DNA of 45,412 bases from Bacillota bacterium. GTDB taxonomy: Bacteria > Bacillota_C > Negativicutes > JAEYSJ01. The stretch spans positions 1 to 45,412 of the forward strand of contig JAEYSJ010000264.1 of assembly GCA_023434855.1 (NCBI GenBank). The letters are read 5' to 3'. The translations under genes and the position numbers were made by a program. The notes under the pieces are model-generated. The model did no database searches. It saw only the letters and a list, made by a program, of their open reading frames with translations, and was not told the DNA's origin. How positions within the stretch are numbered: position 1 is the first letter of the stretch; each line of letters starts with the position of its first letter. Shown one piece after another: positions 36,656-45,067 of this stretch.

Positions 36656-37121
36656 CCTTTATCCCTCCTTTGCTTTTGTTAATGCCGTGGACCATGCCGC
36701 GATGGCATTTGGTGCAGTCCTGGCCGCCAGCCCCCATTCCTGTTGTTTCTACTGTAGAAATGTGGCAGCGCAGACAATTGTCTGCTATAAATCCTCTTCC
36801 TTGGTTACTTACTTGAATTACTGCCGGATAATCTTTCTTTACTTCATGGTAAACATCGTTAATACCGGTCTGTGTCTTGGCGAACATTTTTGCCGCTATA
36901 TTGCCGTTCGGCAAGTGACATTCAGTGCAGGCAATTTGTTTGTGAGTGGACATTTGCCAGGAAGTATACGCCTGTTCCATCGAATGACAACTTCCGCAAA
37001 ATTGCGGCTGTTCGGCGTGAACGAAAGAAAACCCTGCCAGCGCCATCCCTACTACCGCAATCACAAAGCCGATGGCCATCATTTTTACTGCGTTGCGGTT
37101 AAAATATTGACCAGTATCCAA
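36648..37121 (-). CDS. nrfH: NrfH, tetraheme quinol dehydrogenase of nitrite reductase
   Basis: A 157-residue NapC/NirT-family cytochrome with one membrane helix (about 12-33) and four heme sites: CGSCH, CTECH, CLRCH and CTKCH. It oxidises menaquinol and hands electrons to NrfA. The start is TTG with GAGGAGGGG at good spacing. It sits first in the nrfHA pair, overlapping nrfA. Confidence 0.96.
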   Translation of the reverse strand: MDTGQYFNRNAVKMMAIGFVIAVVGMALAGFSFVHAEQPQFCGSCHSMEQAYTSWQMSTHKQIACTECHLPNGNIAAKMFAKTQTGINDVYHEVKKDYPAVIQVSNQGRGFIADNCLRCHISTVETTGMGAGGQDCTKCHRGMVHGINKSKGGIKVE

Positions 37122-37153
37122 CTATACCCCTCCTCTCCTTTTATTGCTATGCC

Positions 37154-38137
37154 CTAACGCCCATAATCACACCATGGTTCCTCCGCCATATAATCGCCAT
37201 CGGAATAGTAATAGGCCCGGGCCCGGCAGCCGCCGCAGATATCGTCAAATCCGCAGCGGCTGCAGCCGCCTTTTAAAGATTCATGCCGGAACCGGTGGAA
37301 GACAGTGCTTTCACGCCATATGGTGTCAAAAGCCGTTTCCCTTACATTTCCGGCTTTTAGCGGCAGATAAGCACAAGGCTGAATATCGCCGTTAGGCAAG
37401 ACAACACAATATGACGTTCCGGCAAGACAGCCTTTGGTATAGCGCATTGACAACTTACGCTGTTGAGCAATGCGCATAAACTGAGGTGCACAAGTCGGTT
37501 TTAGCTCAATCGGCGTCTTTGCCTGCTTATCCAGTATTTGTTCCAACAACGCCTCGTACTGGGCCGTCTTGAGCGTGGCATCTTCGATATCTTTGCCGCG
37601 ACCGGTGGGCACAAGGAAAAAAATGTGATGCGCCACTGCGCCCAGATTAACCGCCATATCGGTGATGGTAGTAACCTGATCTTTGTTCCAGTCCATAACA
37701 GTGGTATGAATCTGAAAGGGCAGCCCGGCAATTCGGCAATTCTCTATACCCTTTTTTGTCTGTTCCCAGGCGCCCTTAAAGCCGCGGAACCAGTCATGTT
37801 GCGCCTCCTCATGACTATCGAGGCTGATGCCGGCAACGGCCAGCCCTGCCTGTTTCAGTTTATTGGCGACTTGCGACGTAATTAACATACCATTGGTGCC
37901 AATAACCGGCCGAAGTCCCTGACTGCGGGCGTAGCCGATAAGTTCAAAAATATCCGGTCTTAGCAAAGGTTCACCGCCGCTGAAGATCATAATTTTAAAA
38001 CCTGCCCGGGCAATTTCAGCTAACAGTTTTTTGCCCTCAGCAGTGTTGAGTTCATCGGCGCTCTTGGTGCCGGCATCGCGGTAACAGTGGACACAACTAA
38101 TATTGCAGCCCTGAGTTGTATTCCAGGAAATGATCAT
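37154..38137 (-). CDS. Radical SAM/SPASM protein, NirJ2/AhbD-like
   Basis: A 327-residue enzyme. The radical SAM cluster motif is CNISCVHC (C-x3-C-x2-C), followed by FSGGEPLLRPD. The C-terminal SPASM region shows CLAGTSYCVV, DIQPCAYL and CSRCGFDDICGGCRAR. The overall look fits the group called NirJ2 in Firmicutes and its relative AhbD, which makes heme b from iron-coproporphyrin in the siroheme route. The exact reaction is not proven by sequence. AAGGAG eight bases before ATG selects 38137. Its place between ccmF and nrfH suggests that it supplies heme to the cytochromes. Confidence 0.85.
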   Translation of the reverse strand: MIISWNTTQGCNISCVHCYRDAGTKSADELNTAEGKKLLAEIARAGFKIMIFSGGEPLLRPDIFELIGYARSQGLRPVIGTNGMLITSQVANKLKQAGLAVAGISLDSHEEAQHDWFRGFKGAWEQTKKGIENCRIAGLPFQIHTTVMDWNKDQVTTITDMAVNLGAVAHHIFFLVPTGRGKDIEDATLKTAQYEALLEQILDKQAKTPIELKPTCAPQFMRIAQQRKLSMRYTKGCLAGTSYCVVLPNGDIQPCAYLPLKAGNVRETAFDTIWRESTVFHRFRHESLKGGCSRCGFDDICGGCRARAYYYSDGDYMAEEPWCDYGR

Positions 38138-38197
38138 TGCTCTACTCCTTCCAGTCACTCAAATCTGTAGTGATGATTTCCACTTAAAGTCAAGAGT

Positions 38198-40402
38198 TTA
38201 TTCTATATGCAGCCTTTCAGCATTCCCTGGTTTCTGCGGAGGACAGATTGTCCGGCGGTTACAGGCGGCCCAGGCTGTGCCCGCAGTTATCAGTACAGTC
38301 CCCAGCCAGACCAGCCCAATCAATGGTTTACGGCTTATTTCAACATCAATTCGCTGGTCCCGTGGCAGTGCCGACAAATCCCGCAATTCAATGGTGGCGC
38401 TGCTCTCGCCGATACTAACTGCGGTAAGCAAAATTTCATACTGATTGAAAACTTTGAACGGCACCGGTACAATCTGGCCGTTATGGAAAACAAGTTCAGG
38501 CTTGGCTTCCTGGACCTCCCTGTCTTTGGACGTCTCGAGTAATGCGTAAACCCGGACATCACCACTGGCTCCGCTGCCGGACATGCCAAGCCGGATTAAT
38601 TTGACCATCATTGACGCCGCTTGGGACTGCTCGCCTTTATGCAGAGTAAGTTCCGCCAGCGGCCGGTCCTCCTGCAGCAGTACCGGTGCCACATAAATAT
38701 CACCGGACAACCCCCGGAAAATGGCCGGTTCACGTGCGGCAGGAAGCCCTTCCTTATTGAGTTTGGTAAAGGAGTCCACCTCATTGTTAACTGCTCCTGC
38801 CAACCGAAAGCTCTGATAAAATCCCTGCCTGTCAACAGCTGGCCGGCTGCCAAGATAAGTAATTTCCACGTCCAACGCCTGTCGGCTTTCTCTGGTATCA
38901 AGACTGATCACCACTGACTGACTTGCCATAGAAGAAAATACAATTCCGATCAACACTGCCGCTGCACCAGTATGGGCGAGTACTGCCGGCCACGTTAAAC
39001 TGTTATGTCTCACCGTTGCCGCCAAACTGCCAATCAGTGCCGCGAAGGACAAACCCACAGTAACCAGGGCCACCGGCTGATGGATACCGGCCGCAAAGGA
39101 CACCGGCATAATTGCCACTCCAGCTAGCACCAGCAATCCGCAGCACTTGCGCGAGAAAACTTTATTGCCCCCCCAGGCGGTAAATGGTGCGACAGCTAAC
39201 AGCAACGCCATGACAGCGGCCAAGGGTAAGGTTGTAGTATTATAAAAAGCAGTGTTGATATTTTGCGGATTACCGAGAAGCATCGTAACCAGCGGCGTAG
39301 ACATACCTGCAAGAACAATAACGCCAATGGCAGTAAAAGTAAGGGCAGCGGCGGCCAGGTTAAATTCCCGGCTTTTAACCGCCGGATATACTTCGCCGTC
39401 AGGCAAATCAGGCCAACGAATTATAAGCAGTCCCAGGGCCGCCAGCAAAGTAATTAAGACAAAACTGGCCAAAAGCCCCCCAATTCCTTCGTCAGCAAAA
39501 GAGTGGGTGGAAAAATCAGTTAATACGCCGCTGCGGGTAAGGAAAGTGCCGTACATAACCAACGCAAAGGTTATGATTGCCGCAAAATAAGCCGGTTTGA
39601 CCACAGCTGCCCGCGCACGGGCCAGTAACAACAAATGCAGTAATGCCCCACACGCCAGCCATGGAACCAGGGAAGAGTTTTCCACAGGATCCCACGCCCA
39701 GTAGCCACCCCATCCTAATACTTTATAAGCCCAAAACCCGCCGATAAATATCCCCGCCCCTAGCGCCGACAATGAAAACAACGTCCAGGGTAAAGCCAAT
39801 TTGATCCAAGCTTGATGGCGCCCGGTCAACAGACCATCGATGGCATGGGCAAAAGGGACAGCCAGAGCGGCGTAACCTAGGAAAACTACCGGTGGATGGA
39901 TAACCATCCATGGGTCCTGCAGCAACGGGTTTAGTCCGGCCCCATCCGGCTGCGGCGCAATCAGCATCATGAACGGACTTTTGGCCAGCAACACTGTCAT
40001 TAACATGATTTGGATAATGCCATAAGCCGCCATAGCAACAGGAAGGTTCTTACGGGCCAGAATTAGACCAAAAATCACATGAAACAACGCCCATAAAAGA
40101 AACGACCCTTCCTGTCCGGCCCAGAAAGCCGAAAATTTATAAACGGTGCTGAGATCACGGGAAGAATAGCCGAAAACATAAGCAAACTGAAACTTATCAC
40201 TTAAAATAATATATAACAGGTACCCGGCAGCCCCGGCAATAAATAAGGCTGCCAGGCGATAAAATAACAAGCCTTTTCCTGCCAGACCGGACACATTCCG
40301 CCCGCTGCGCCGGGTGGAAGCGGCAAGGAAGGCATTAACATAATAAAATACGGAAATTGCTGTTAATACAAGTGCCAGCAACATAGCTATGTACCCTGTC
40401 AT
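38198..40402 (-). CDS. ccmF: Cytochrome c heme lyase CcmF
   Basis: A 734-residue polytopic protein. The WWD motif is WGGYWAWDPVENSSLVPWL, and further conserved parts are QEGSFLLW and PPVVFLGY. It attaches heme to apocytochrome CXXCH sites. The length exceeds the usual 630-670 residues, with the extra part in the extracytoplasmic C-terminal region. The ATG at 40402 overlaps the ccmE stop as ATGA. No ccmH, ccmI or thioredoxin-like ccmG is found in the window. Confidence 0.95.
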   Translation of the reverse strand: MTGYIAMLLALVLTAISVFYYVNAFLAASTRRSGRNVSGLAGKGLLFYRLAALFIAGAAGYLLYIILSDKFQFAYVFGYSSRDLSTVYKFSAFWAGQEGSFLLWALFHVIFGLILARKNLPVAMAAYGIIQIMLMTVLLAKSPFMMLIAPQPDGAGLNPLLQDPWMVIHPPVVFLGYAALAVPFAHAIDGLLTGRHQAWIKLALPWTLFSLSALGAGIFIGGFWAYKVLGWGGYWAWDPVENSSLVPWLACGALLHLLLLARARAAVVKPAYFAAIITFALVMYGTFLTRSGVLTDFSTHSFADEGIGGLLASFVLITLLAALGLLIIRWPDLPDGEVYPAVKSREFNLAAAALTFTAIGVIVLAGMSTPLVTMLLGNPQNINTAFYNTTTLPLAAVMALLLAVAPFTAWGGNKVFSRKCCGLLVLAGVAIMPVSFAAGIHQPVALVTVGLSFAALIGSLAATVRHNSLTWPAVLAHTGAAAVLIGIVFSSMASQSVVISLDTRESRQALDVEITYLGSRPAVDRQGFYQSFRLAGAVNNEVDSFTKLNKEGLPAAREPAIFRGLSGDIYVAPVLLQEDRPLAELTLHKGEQSQAASMMVKLIRLGMSGSGASGDVRVYALLETSKDREVQEAKPELVFHNGQIVPVPFKVFNQYEILLTAVSIGESSATIELRDLSALPRDQRIDVEISRKPLIGLVWLGTVLITAGTAWAACNRRTICPPQKPGNAERLHIE

Positions 40403-40773
40403 TGCTTTTTCATACCTCCCTGGTATTTCGATGGACATTTAACCAGCAGTTTGTCAGCAAAAAACTGACCATCACGGTATTTGCCTACCGCGACAAGACT
40501 GGCAGCTTGTTCAAAACCGTCCGGCTTAACACCGCGATAAACTACCGGTACTTCTTCTCCTGTTTCGTCTTTGAGCGAAAACTTTACTGTTCTGCCATTA
40601 TCGGCTACGCTAATTTGCTCCGCGCCAAGCACCCCGCGCACCTGAACATTGCCGGCAGCGGTTTTTGCCTGAGCAAAATTAACATAGGGTGTAAGCGCAA
40701 TGCGAAAGGATGACATGATGAAAAAAAGAAACCCTAAAATAACAAACAAACCAATAATATGTCGTCTCTTCAC
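40399..40773 (-). CDS. ccmE: Heme chaperone CcmE, Cys-type variant
   Basis: A 124-residue protein with one N-terminal membrane helix (about 7-25) and an OB-fold domain with VRGVLGAEQI and VVYRGVKPD. The heme-binding site reads CPSKY (Cys113, Tyr117), i.e. CxxxY in place of the usual HxxxY. This is the variant known from archaea and Desulfovibrio, where CcmH is missing. The GTG start follows AAAGGAG at eight bases; an earlier in-frame ATG at 40839 lacks a site. It is the first gene of the ccmE-ccmF-nirJ2-nrfHA run. Confidence 0.93.
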   Translation of the reverse strand: MKRRHIIGLFVILGFLFFIMSSFRIALTPYVNFAQAKTAAGNVQVRGVLGAEQISVADNGRTVKFSLKDETGEEVPVVYRGVKPDGFEQAASLVAVGKYRDGQFFADKLLVKCPSKYQGGMKKQ

Positions 40774-40954
40774 TAGTCCAACTCCTTTCTCAGCAGTAAT
40801 ACACGTCTTTTCCCGGCTAAGTATACCGCTGGCAGGCAAATATTTTCCAAAATATTGCTATACGGCTATCAGTGCGGCGCATTGCCGGCCTTCCTGAAGC
40901 CTAATCAAATGAAACATACTGCTATTTGTAATACTTTATTAAGAAATTACCCCA

Positions 40955-40983
40955 TTGTAGGATATAGTCAACTATTCTATACT
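40955..40983 (+). promoter_or_regulatory. Candidate promoter of napD
   Basis: TTGTAG (40955-40960) and TATACT (40978-40983) are separated by 17 bp, in the divergent ccmE-napD gap. The -10 matches the consensus at five of six bases, the -35 at three. No FNR- or NarL-type palindrome is evident. Confidence 0.4.
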
Positions 40984-41047
40984 TACTTTATAGAGACTGC
41001 TTATAAACGCTCTTATACAAAATATCAACCTCAGGAGGCGCAAACCA

Positions 41048-41296
41048 ATGGCTATTTCGAGTATGATAATACAAACGTCGCCAAATGCTGTACAAAGGGT
41101 AACAGAAGAACTGGCAGGCATCTGCGGCGTCTCTGTCCACGGTGTGAGCCCGAAACAGGAAATTATTATTGTGGTGGAGTCGGTCTCTTTAAGCGCCGCC
41201 GTTGATACTGCCCGGAAAATTGAGGCAATCACAGGCGTGCTTGGCGTTTTCCCAGCCTATGTTACCATGGCTGATGAAGACGTTACCGGCAGTTAA
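41048..41296 (+). CDS. napD: NapD-like chaperone for nitrate reductase
   Basis: An 82-residue cytoplasmic ferredoxin-fold protein of the NapD family, which binds the Tat leader of NapA and holds back its export until the Mo cofactor is in place. The opening ISSMIIQTSPNAVQRVTEEL and the IEAITGVLGVFPAY end match the family. CAGGAGG lies seven bases upstream of ATG. It stands on the strand opposite to napA, tail to tail, and the two stop codons overlap. Confidence 0.9.
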   Translation: MAISSMIIQTSPNAVQRVTEELAGICGVSVHGVSPKQEIIIVVESVSLSAAVDTARKIEAITGVLGVFPAYVTMADEDVTGS

Positions 41297-43554
41297 ATTT
41301 TTGCTAGTTTAACAGCACAAATCTTATATTCCGGTTGTTTGGAAATATCATCAAAAGCGTCAATTGTTACAAAATTGATCATTCTGGCAATTTCAGCATC
41401 ATGGAACGGTACATACACCATCCCCGGCCGCGGCTGACCACGGCCGTTTATTTTTGCCTTAAGCCGGCATTCGCCGCGGCGGGAAGTGATCTTCACTAAA
41501 TCACCGTCATGTATTCCCATTTTTTCAGCGTCTGCCTGGTTAAGCTCGGCGTACATTTCCGGCATAGCCCGCTTTAATTCCGTGACATTCATGGTCATAG
41601 TCCCGGTGTGCCAATGCTCCAGCACTCGTCCGGTGGAAAGATAGAAAGGATATTCTTCATCAGTAATTTCCTGAGGACCGGCGTGGGGTCTGGCGAAAAT
41701 TGCCGCCCGTCCATCGGGCTTCCCATAAAATTTAATTCCTTCCTCAACAAAGGGGTCATAAGGAGCGGCATAGCGAATGCTGGTGCCTGGTGAATCAGGG
41801 CCGGGAACGGGCCAGGTAATGCCATGTTCCGCTTTCAACCGGGCGTACGCCGGCAAATCCATTTTGGTTCCGATAGTACATTTGCGATACTCTTCCCAGA
41901 TCTCCTCATTGGTTTTATAAGGGAATAATTCACCATAGCCGAGCCGTCTGGCTAGTTCTATCAGCGCCCAAACATCGGGTTTGGCTTCACCTGGCGGCTC
42001 TACTGCCTTAGCAATATGCTGCGTACGGCGTTCCCCATTACCATAAACGCCTTCCTTTTCCATCCACAATGCCGCCGGCAGGACAATATCCGCCAGTTCG
42101 CTGGTGCGAGTAGGATGATAAGCTTCAGATACAATCATAAAGGTCTTTTCCATGCCTTCCCGGTACGGGGTAAGGTTAGGGATCGACTGTCCCGGGTTGG
42201 TGCAGACAACCCATAGCACCTTGAGGGCTCCACTGACTGCTGCCCGAAACATTTCTATGGTGTGATAACCCGGTTTGGCGTTCATTTTAGCCGGATCTGT
42301 TCCCCATATTGCAGCAATCTCTTCCCGGTGTTTGGGATTGGCCACCAGACGATGCGCCGGCAGCAAATGAGACAATGCTCCGACTTCGCGAATGCTGCCG
42401 CAGGCACTTGGCTGGCCGGTAAGCGAAAAAGGCGTATTGCCTGGCCGGCAAATTTTACCTGTCAAAAGATGCAGGTTATGCACCAGATTGTTTGCCCATG
42501 TTCCCCTGATCCGCTGGTTGAGACCCATCGTCCACATGGACATGGTGTTGCGGTCTTTGGCTGCAAACAAACGGGCCGCCTCGCGGATTTGCTCTGCAGG
42601 CAAACCGGTAAGCCCGGCAACTTTGTCAGGAGAGTAATCAGCTATGAATGCTCTGAATTCTGCAAAAGTCATTTTCCTTTCGCCCTGTAGGAAATTGGTG
42701 TGCTTACTGACAAAATCACCATCAAAAAGGTTTTCTTCAATAATTACATTGGCCATACTATTTAGCAGTGCCAAATCGGTTCCCGGAACGCATGGCAGAA
42801 ATATATCGGCAACATCGGCTGTACGGGTACGGCGCGGGTCAACAATGATGACCCGGACATCAGGGTTGCTGTTTTTACGATCCACCATCCGGGAATAGAG
42901 AATAGGGTGAGCTTCGGCCATATTCGAACCGATGATAAAAAACACATCTGCCTGTTCGATGTCAGCATAGCTGCCCATAGGCTCATCTTTGCCAAAGGTG
43001 GATACATAACCGGCAACTGCGCTGGCCATGCAGGTACGGGGATTTCCGTCGATATTGTTGGTGCCGATAGCCCCTTTAAACAATTTATTGGCAACATATG
43101 CTTCTTCCGCGACATTCTGACCCGAACCATAGAAACCGACAGAATCCGGCCCGAATGCGGCAATCGCTTCCCTAAACTTCCCGGCAATAATATCCAACGC
43201 CTCATCCCAGGTTACTTTAACAAACTGTCCATCCCGCTTAACCATGGGATGCAGCAGGCGATCTTTGGTATCCATAATCTTCGGCAATAGAATTCCTTTT
43301 ACACATAACCGGCCTTTATTGACAGTGTTATCCGGATCTCCCTTTACCGCTATGATCTTGCCCTTGCTGACGCCGGCCAACACACCGCAGCCTGTGCCGC
43401 AGTATCTGCATACTCCTTTAATCCATTTTTCCACATCCTGCTGTGGTGTCGGTCCTTGCATCTCCCTACCACCAGTAGCAAAAGAGCAGCCAGAACTTGC
43501 CAGCGCCGTACTAACGGCAATAGCCTTCAAAAAATCCCGGCGTGAAAACTTCAT
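41293..43554 (-). CDS. napA: Periplasmic nitrate reductase-type molybdoprotein NapA
   Basis: A 753-residue molybdenum-bisMGD enzyme that reduces nitrate to nitrite. The Tat leader is FSRRDFLKAIAV. The 4Fe-4S site is CRYCGTGCGV with a later CVKG. The probable Mo ligand is the Cys in GNPRTCMASAVAGY. The length and the R-G-E-C-R and P-F-H-D segments near the C terminus fit the monomeric NapA seen in Desulfovibrio-like anaerobes; no napB gene is present. The start at 43554 follows GGAGGG. Formate dehydrogenase is excluded by the absence of its SeCys/Cys context and by the napD, napG and napH neighbours. Confidence 0.93.
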   Translation of the reverse strand: MKFSRRDFLKAIAVSTALASSGCSFATGGREMQGPTPQQDVEKWIKGVCRYCGTGCGVLAGVSKGKIIAVKGDPDNTVNKGRLCVKGILLPKIMDTKDRLLHPMVKRDGQFVKVTWDEALDIIAGKFREAIAAFGPDSVGFYGSGQNVAEEAYVANKLFKGAIGTNNIDGNPRTCMASAVAGYVSTFGKDEPMGSYADIEQADVFFIIGSNMAEAHPILYSRMVDRKNSNPDVRVIIVDPRRTRTADVADIFLPCVPGTDLALLNSMANVIIEENLFDGDFVSKHTNFLQGERKMTFAEFRAFIADYSPDKVAGLTGLPAEQIREAARLFAAKDRNTMSMWTMGLNQRIRGTWANNLVHNLHLLTGKICRPGNTPFSLTGQPSACGSIREVGALSHLLPAHRLVANPKHREEIAAIWGTDPAKMNAKPGYHTIEMFRAAVSGALKVLWVVCTNPGQSIPNLTPYREGMEKTFMIVSEAYHPTRTSELADIVLPAALWMEKEGVYGNGERRTQHIAKAVEPPGEAKPDVWALIELARRLGYGELFPYKTNEEIWEEYRKCTIGTKMDLPAYARLKAEHGITWPVPGPDSPGTSIRYAAPYDPFVEEGIKFYGKPDGRAAIFARPHAGPQEITDEEYPFYLSTGRVLEHWHTGTMTMNVTELKRAMPEMYAELNQADAEKMGIHDGDLVKITSRRGECRLKAKINGRGQPRPGMVYVPFHDAEIARMINFVTIDAFDDISKQPEYKICAVKLAKI

Positions 43555-43608
43555 GAGATTTTCCCTCCTAAGTAAAACGTTCCGTTTCAAACTGTGAAAA
43601 AATTTAAG

Positions 43609-44145
43609 TTACTTTTTCATTGTATCTAAGTGGCAGTTGGAGCAAGTATCACGGCTGGGCAGCGTATTATTAAGCTTTTCGTTATGTACGATACCGCTAT
43701 GACAAGTAATACAGGTCATTCCATTGCTAAAATGTTTTACGGTATGCGGATCTTTTGCAGCCAGCGCCCGATCTGTATCCATTTTTACTTTATCCTGATG
43801 GCAGCTGAAACAGTTAATGTCACGATCATTGGCCCTGGGAATAATTTGTGAACCAATAACATGCAAATATAATTCCTGCATCCCTTTGGCTTTTGCCTTT
43901 ACTACCCCTTTAACGCCCGGCTCTGAGTGGCAATCTTCGCAAGCCACGTTTTTGTGTGCAGATGTTTGCCAGGATTGGGCCATTGGGGTCATTTCGTGGC
44001 AAGTAGCGCAAAACTCGGAGCGGGAAGTGTAAGCTACCGATCCGCCGGCAGCAAGCAGCACAAAGACAATTAGGCCGGCAAGCAAAAGCATATGCCGCCC
44101 TGTCAGTCTTTCTTTACCTTGTATTGCTTTCCACAATTTCACCAT
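43609..44145 (-). CDS. NapC/NirT-like membrane cytochrome c with five heme sites
   Basis: A 178-residue protein with one N-terminal helix (LLAGLIVFVLLAAGG). Five CXXCH sites follow: CATCH, CEDCH, CFSCH, CITCH and CSNCH. NapC and NrfH usually hold four, so the last site (near the C terminus) is additional. The TPMAQSW and SAHKNVACEDCH parts match NrfH-type quinol dehydrogenases. It probably passes electrons from menaquinol to NapA, in place of NapB. AAGGGGG upstream sets the ATG at 44145. It lies 54 bp before napA. Confidence 0.93.
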   Translation of the reverse strand: MVKLWKAIQGKERLTGRHMLLLAGLIVFVLLAAGGSVAYTSRSEFCATCHEMTPMAQSWQTSAHKNVACEDCHSEPGVKGVVKAKAKGMQELYLHVIGSQIIPRANDRDINCFSCHQDKVKMDTDRALAAKDPHTVKHFSNGMTCITCHSGIVHNEKLNNTLPSRDTCSNCHLDTMKK

Positions 44146-44199
44146 GTCCGGCACCCCCTTTTCGTTTTAATTTCCGAATCCACTTAAAAACCATAAATT

Positions 44200-44322
44200 T
44201 AGAGACTGCTTAGAAATGTTCAGATGCTAGGCGCCTGGGATTTTGAGGCCGGAGGCGTACAGGTAGTACGTTGAGGACCTCAAAATTCCAGGCAACGACG
44301 CAGATGGACTTTTATAAGCAGG
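44200..44322. repeat. Long imperfect palindrome between napH and the multiheme gene
   Basis: The arms GCCTGGGATTTTGAGG (44233-44248) and CCTCAAAATTCCAGGC (44278-44293) pair at 15 of 16 bases. Outer arms (GACTGCTTAGAAATG and ATGGACTTTTATAAGCAG) extend the fold over about 120 bp. A short match to the outer end, TAGAGACTGCTTATAAA, recurs at 40988-41006. It looks like a dispersed non-coding repeat and could act as a processing or stability hairpin in the nap transcript. Confidence 0.75.
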
Positions 44323-44323
44323 C

Positions 44324-45067
44324 TCATTTCCAGGAAAAATGAACTGCCTTTTCCGGGCATACATCTATACAATCGCCGCAGTTAGTGCAAGTAAGACGGT
44401 CAATGAGTGAATTGCTGCCGACATTTACCTGTTGTGTGCAAACCGCATGGCATTTTCGGCAGTTCCGGCAAACAGCCAGGTCAATCTTAACAGTAAGCTG
44501 CCGCCAGTTACCCATTAAACCATATAACGCCCCTACCGGACACAAGTTGCGGCACCAGATTTTCCGTTTATAAAAGAGTTCAGCAGCAACCAATAGCAAT
44601 ATGAAGATCAATTCAAAGCCAAGTCCATAAATTACAGCCCGGCTCACTAAGCCGATTGGCGATAGTATTGTAAAAAGCGGTAAGCCTATCATAAGTGCTA
44701 GTCCCGGCAATACCGCAAGCAGCAGATACGGCCACAGTTCATTGTTCCTGCTGTTATTTTTAGAAGTCCTTACTAATGCAGAAAACTCAAAGATAGTATT
44801 TAACGGACAAATCCAACTGCAAAATATACGGCCTAATACTATGTTAATAATAAGCAATGGCACTACTGACCATATAAGGGGCCACCATACCTCTTTGCCG
44901 GCTAGCGTTACTTCAACGGCCGCTAAAGGATCTGTCAGGGCAACTCCAAATACTTGCGACGATAGATAGGTCCCGACCCATAAAGGATTGGCAGGCCACA
45001 CGGCCGGCAACAGCAATAGTCCTGCCGCAGATAATTGAACCATTCTGCGTACAATCAGGAATTTCAT
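44324..45067 (-). CDS. napH: NapH-type membrane ferredoxin (quinol dehydrogenase)
   Basis: A 247-residue membrane protein with four helices. The two CxxxCP loops are FCSWICPLN and WCRNLCPVGAL. The C-terminal double-cluster region has CRNCRKCHAVC and CTNCGDCIDVCP on the cytoplasmic side. With NapG it forms a menaquinol-oxidising complex that supplies NapA. The frame stays open upstream to 45145, but ATG at 45067 overlaps the napG stop (ATGA) and is the clear start. Confidence 0.94.
   Translation of the reverse strand: MKFLIVRRMVQLSAAGLLLLPAVWPANPLWVGTYLSSQVFGVALTDPLAAVEVTLAGKEVWWPLIWSVVPLLIINIVLGRIFCSWICPLNTIFEFSALVRTSKNNSRNNELWPYLLLAVLPGLALMIGLPLFTILSPIGLVSRAVIYGLGFELIFILLLVAAELFYKRKIWCRNLCPVGALYGLMGNWRQLTVKIDLAVCRNCRKCHAVCTQQVNVGSNSLIDRLTCTNCGDCIDVCPEKAVHFSWK

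Noticed and set aside
41293..43554. Formate dehydrogenase as an alternative for the molybdoprotein
   Set aside because: The neighbouring napD, napG and napH genes, the Tat leader and the NapA-like Mo-Cys region favour nitrate reductase.
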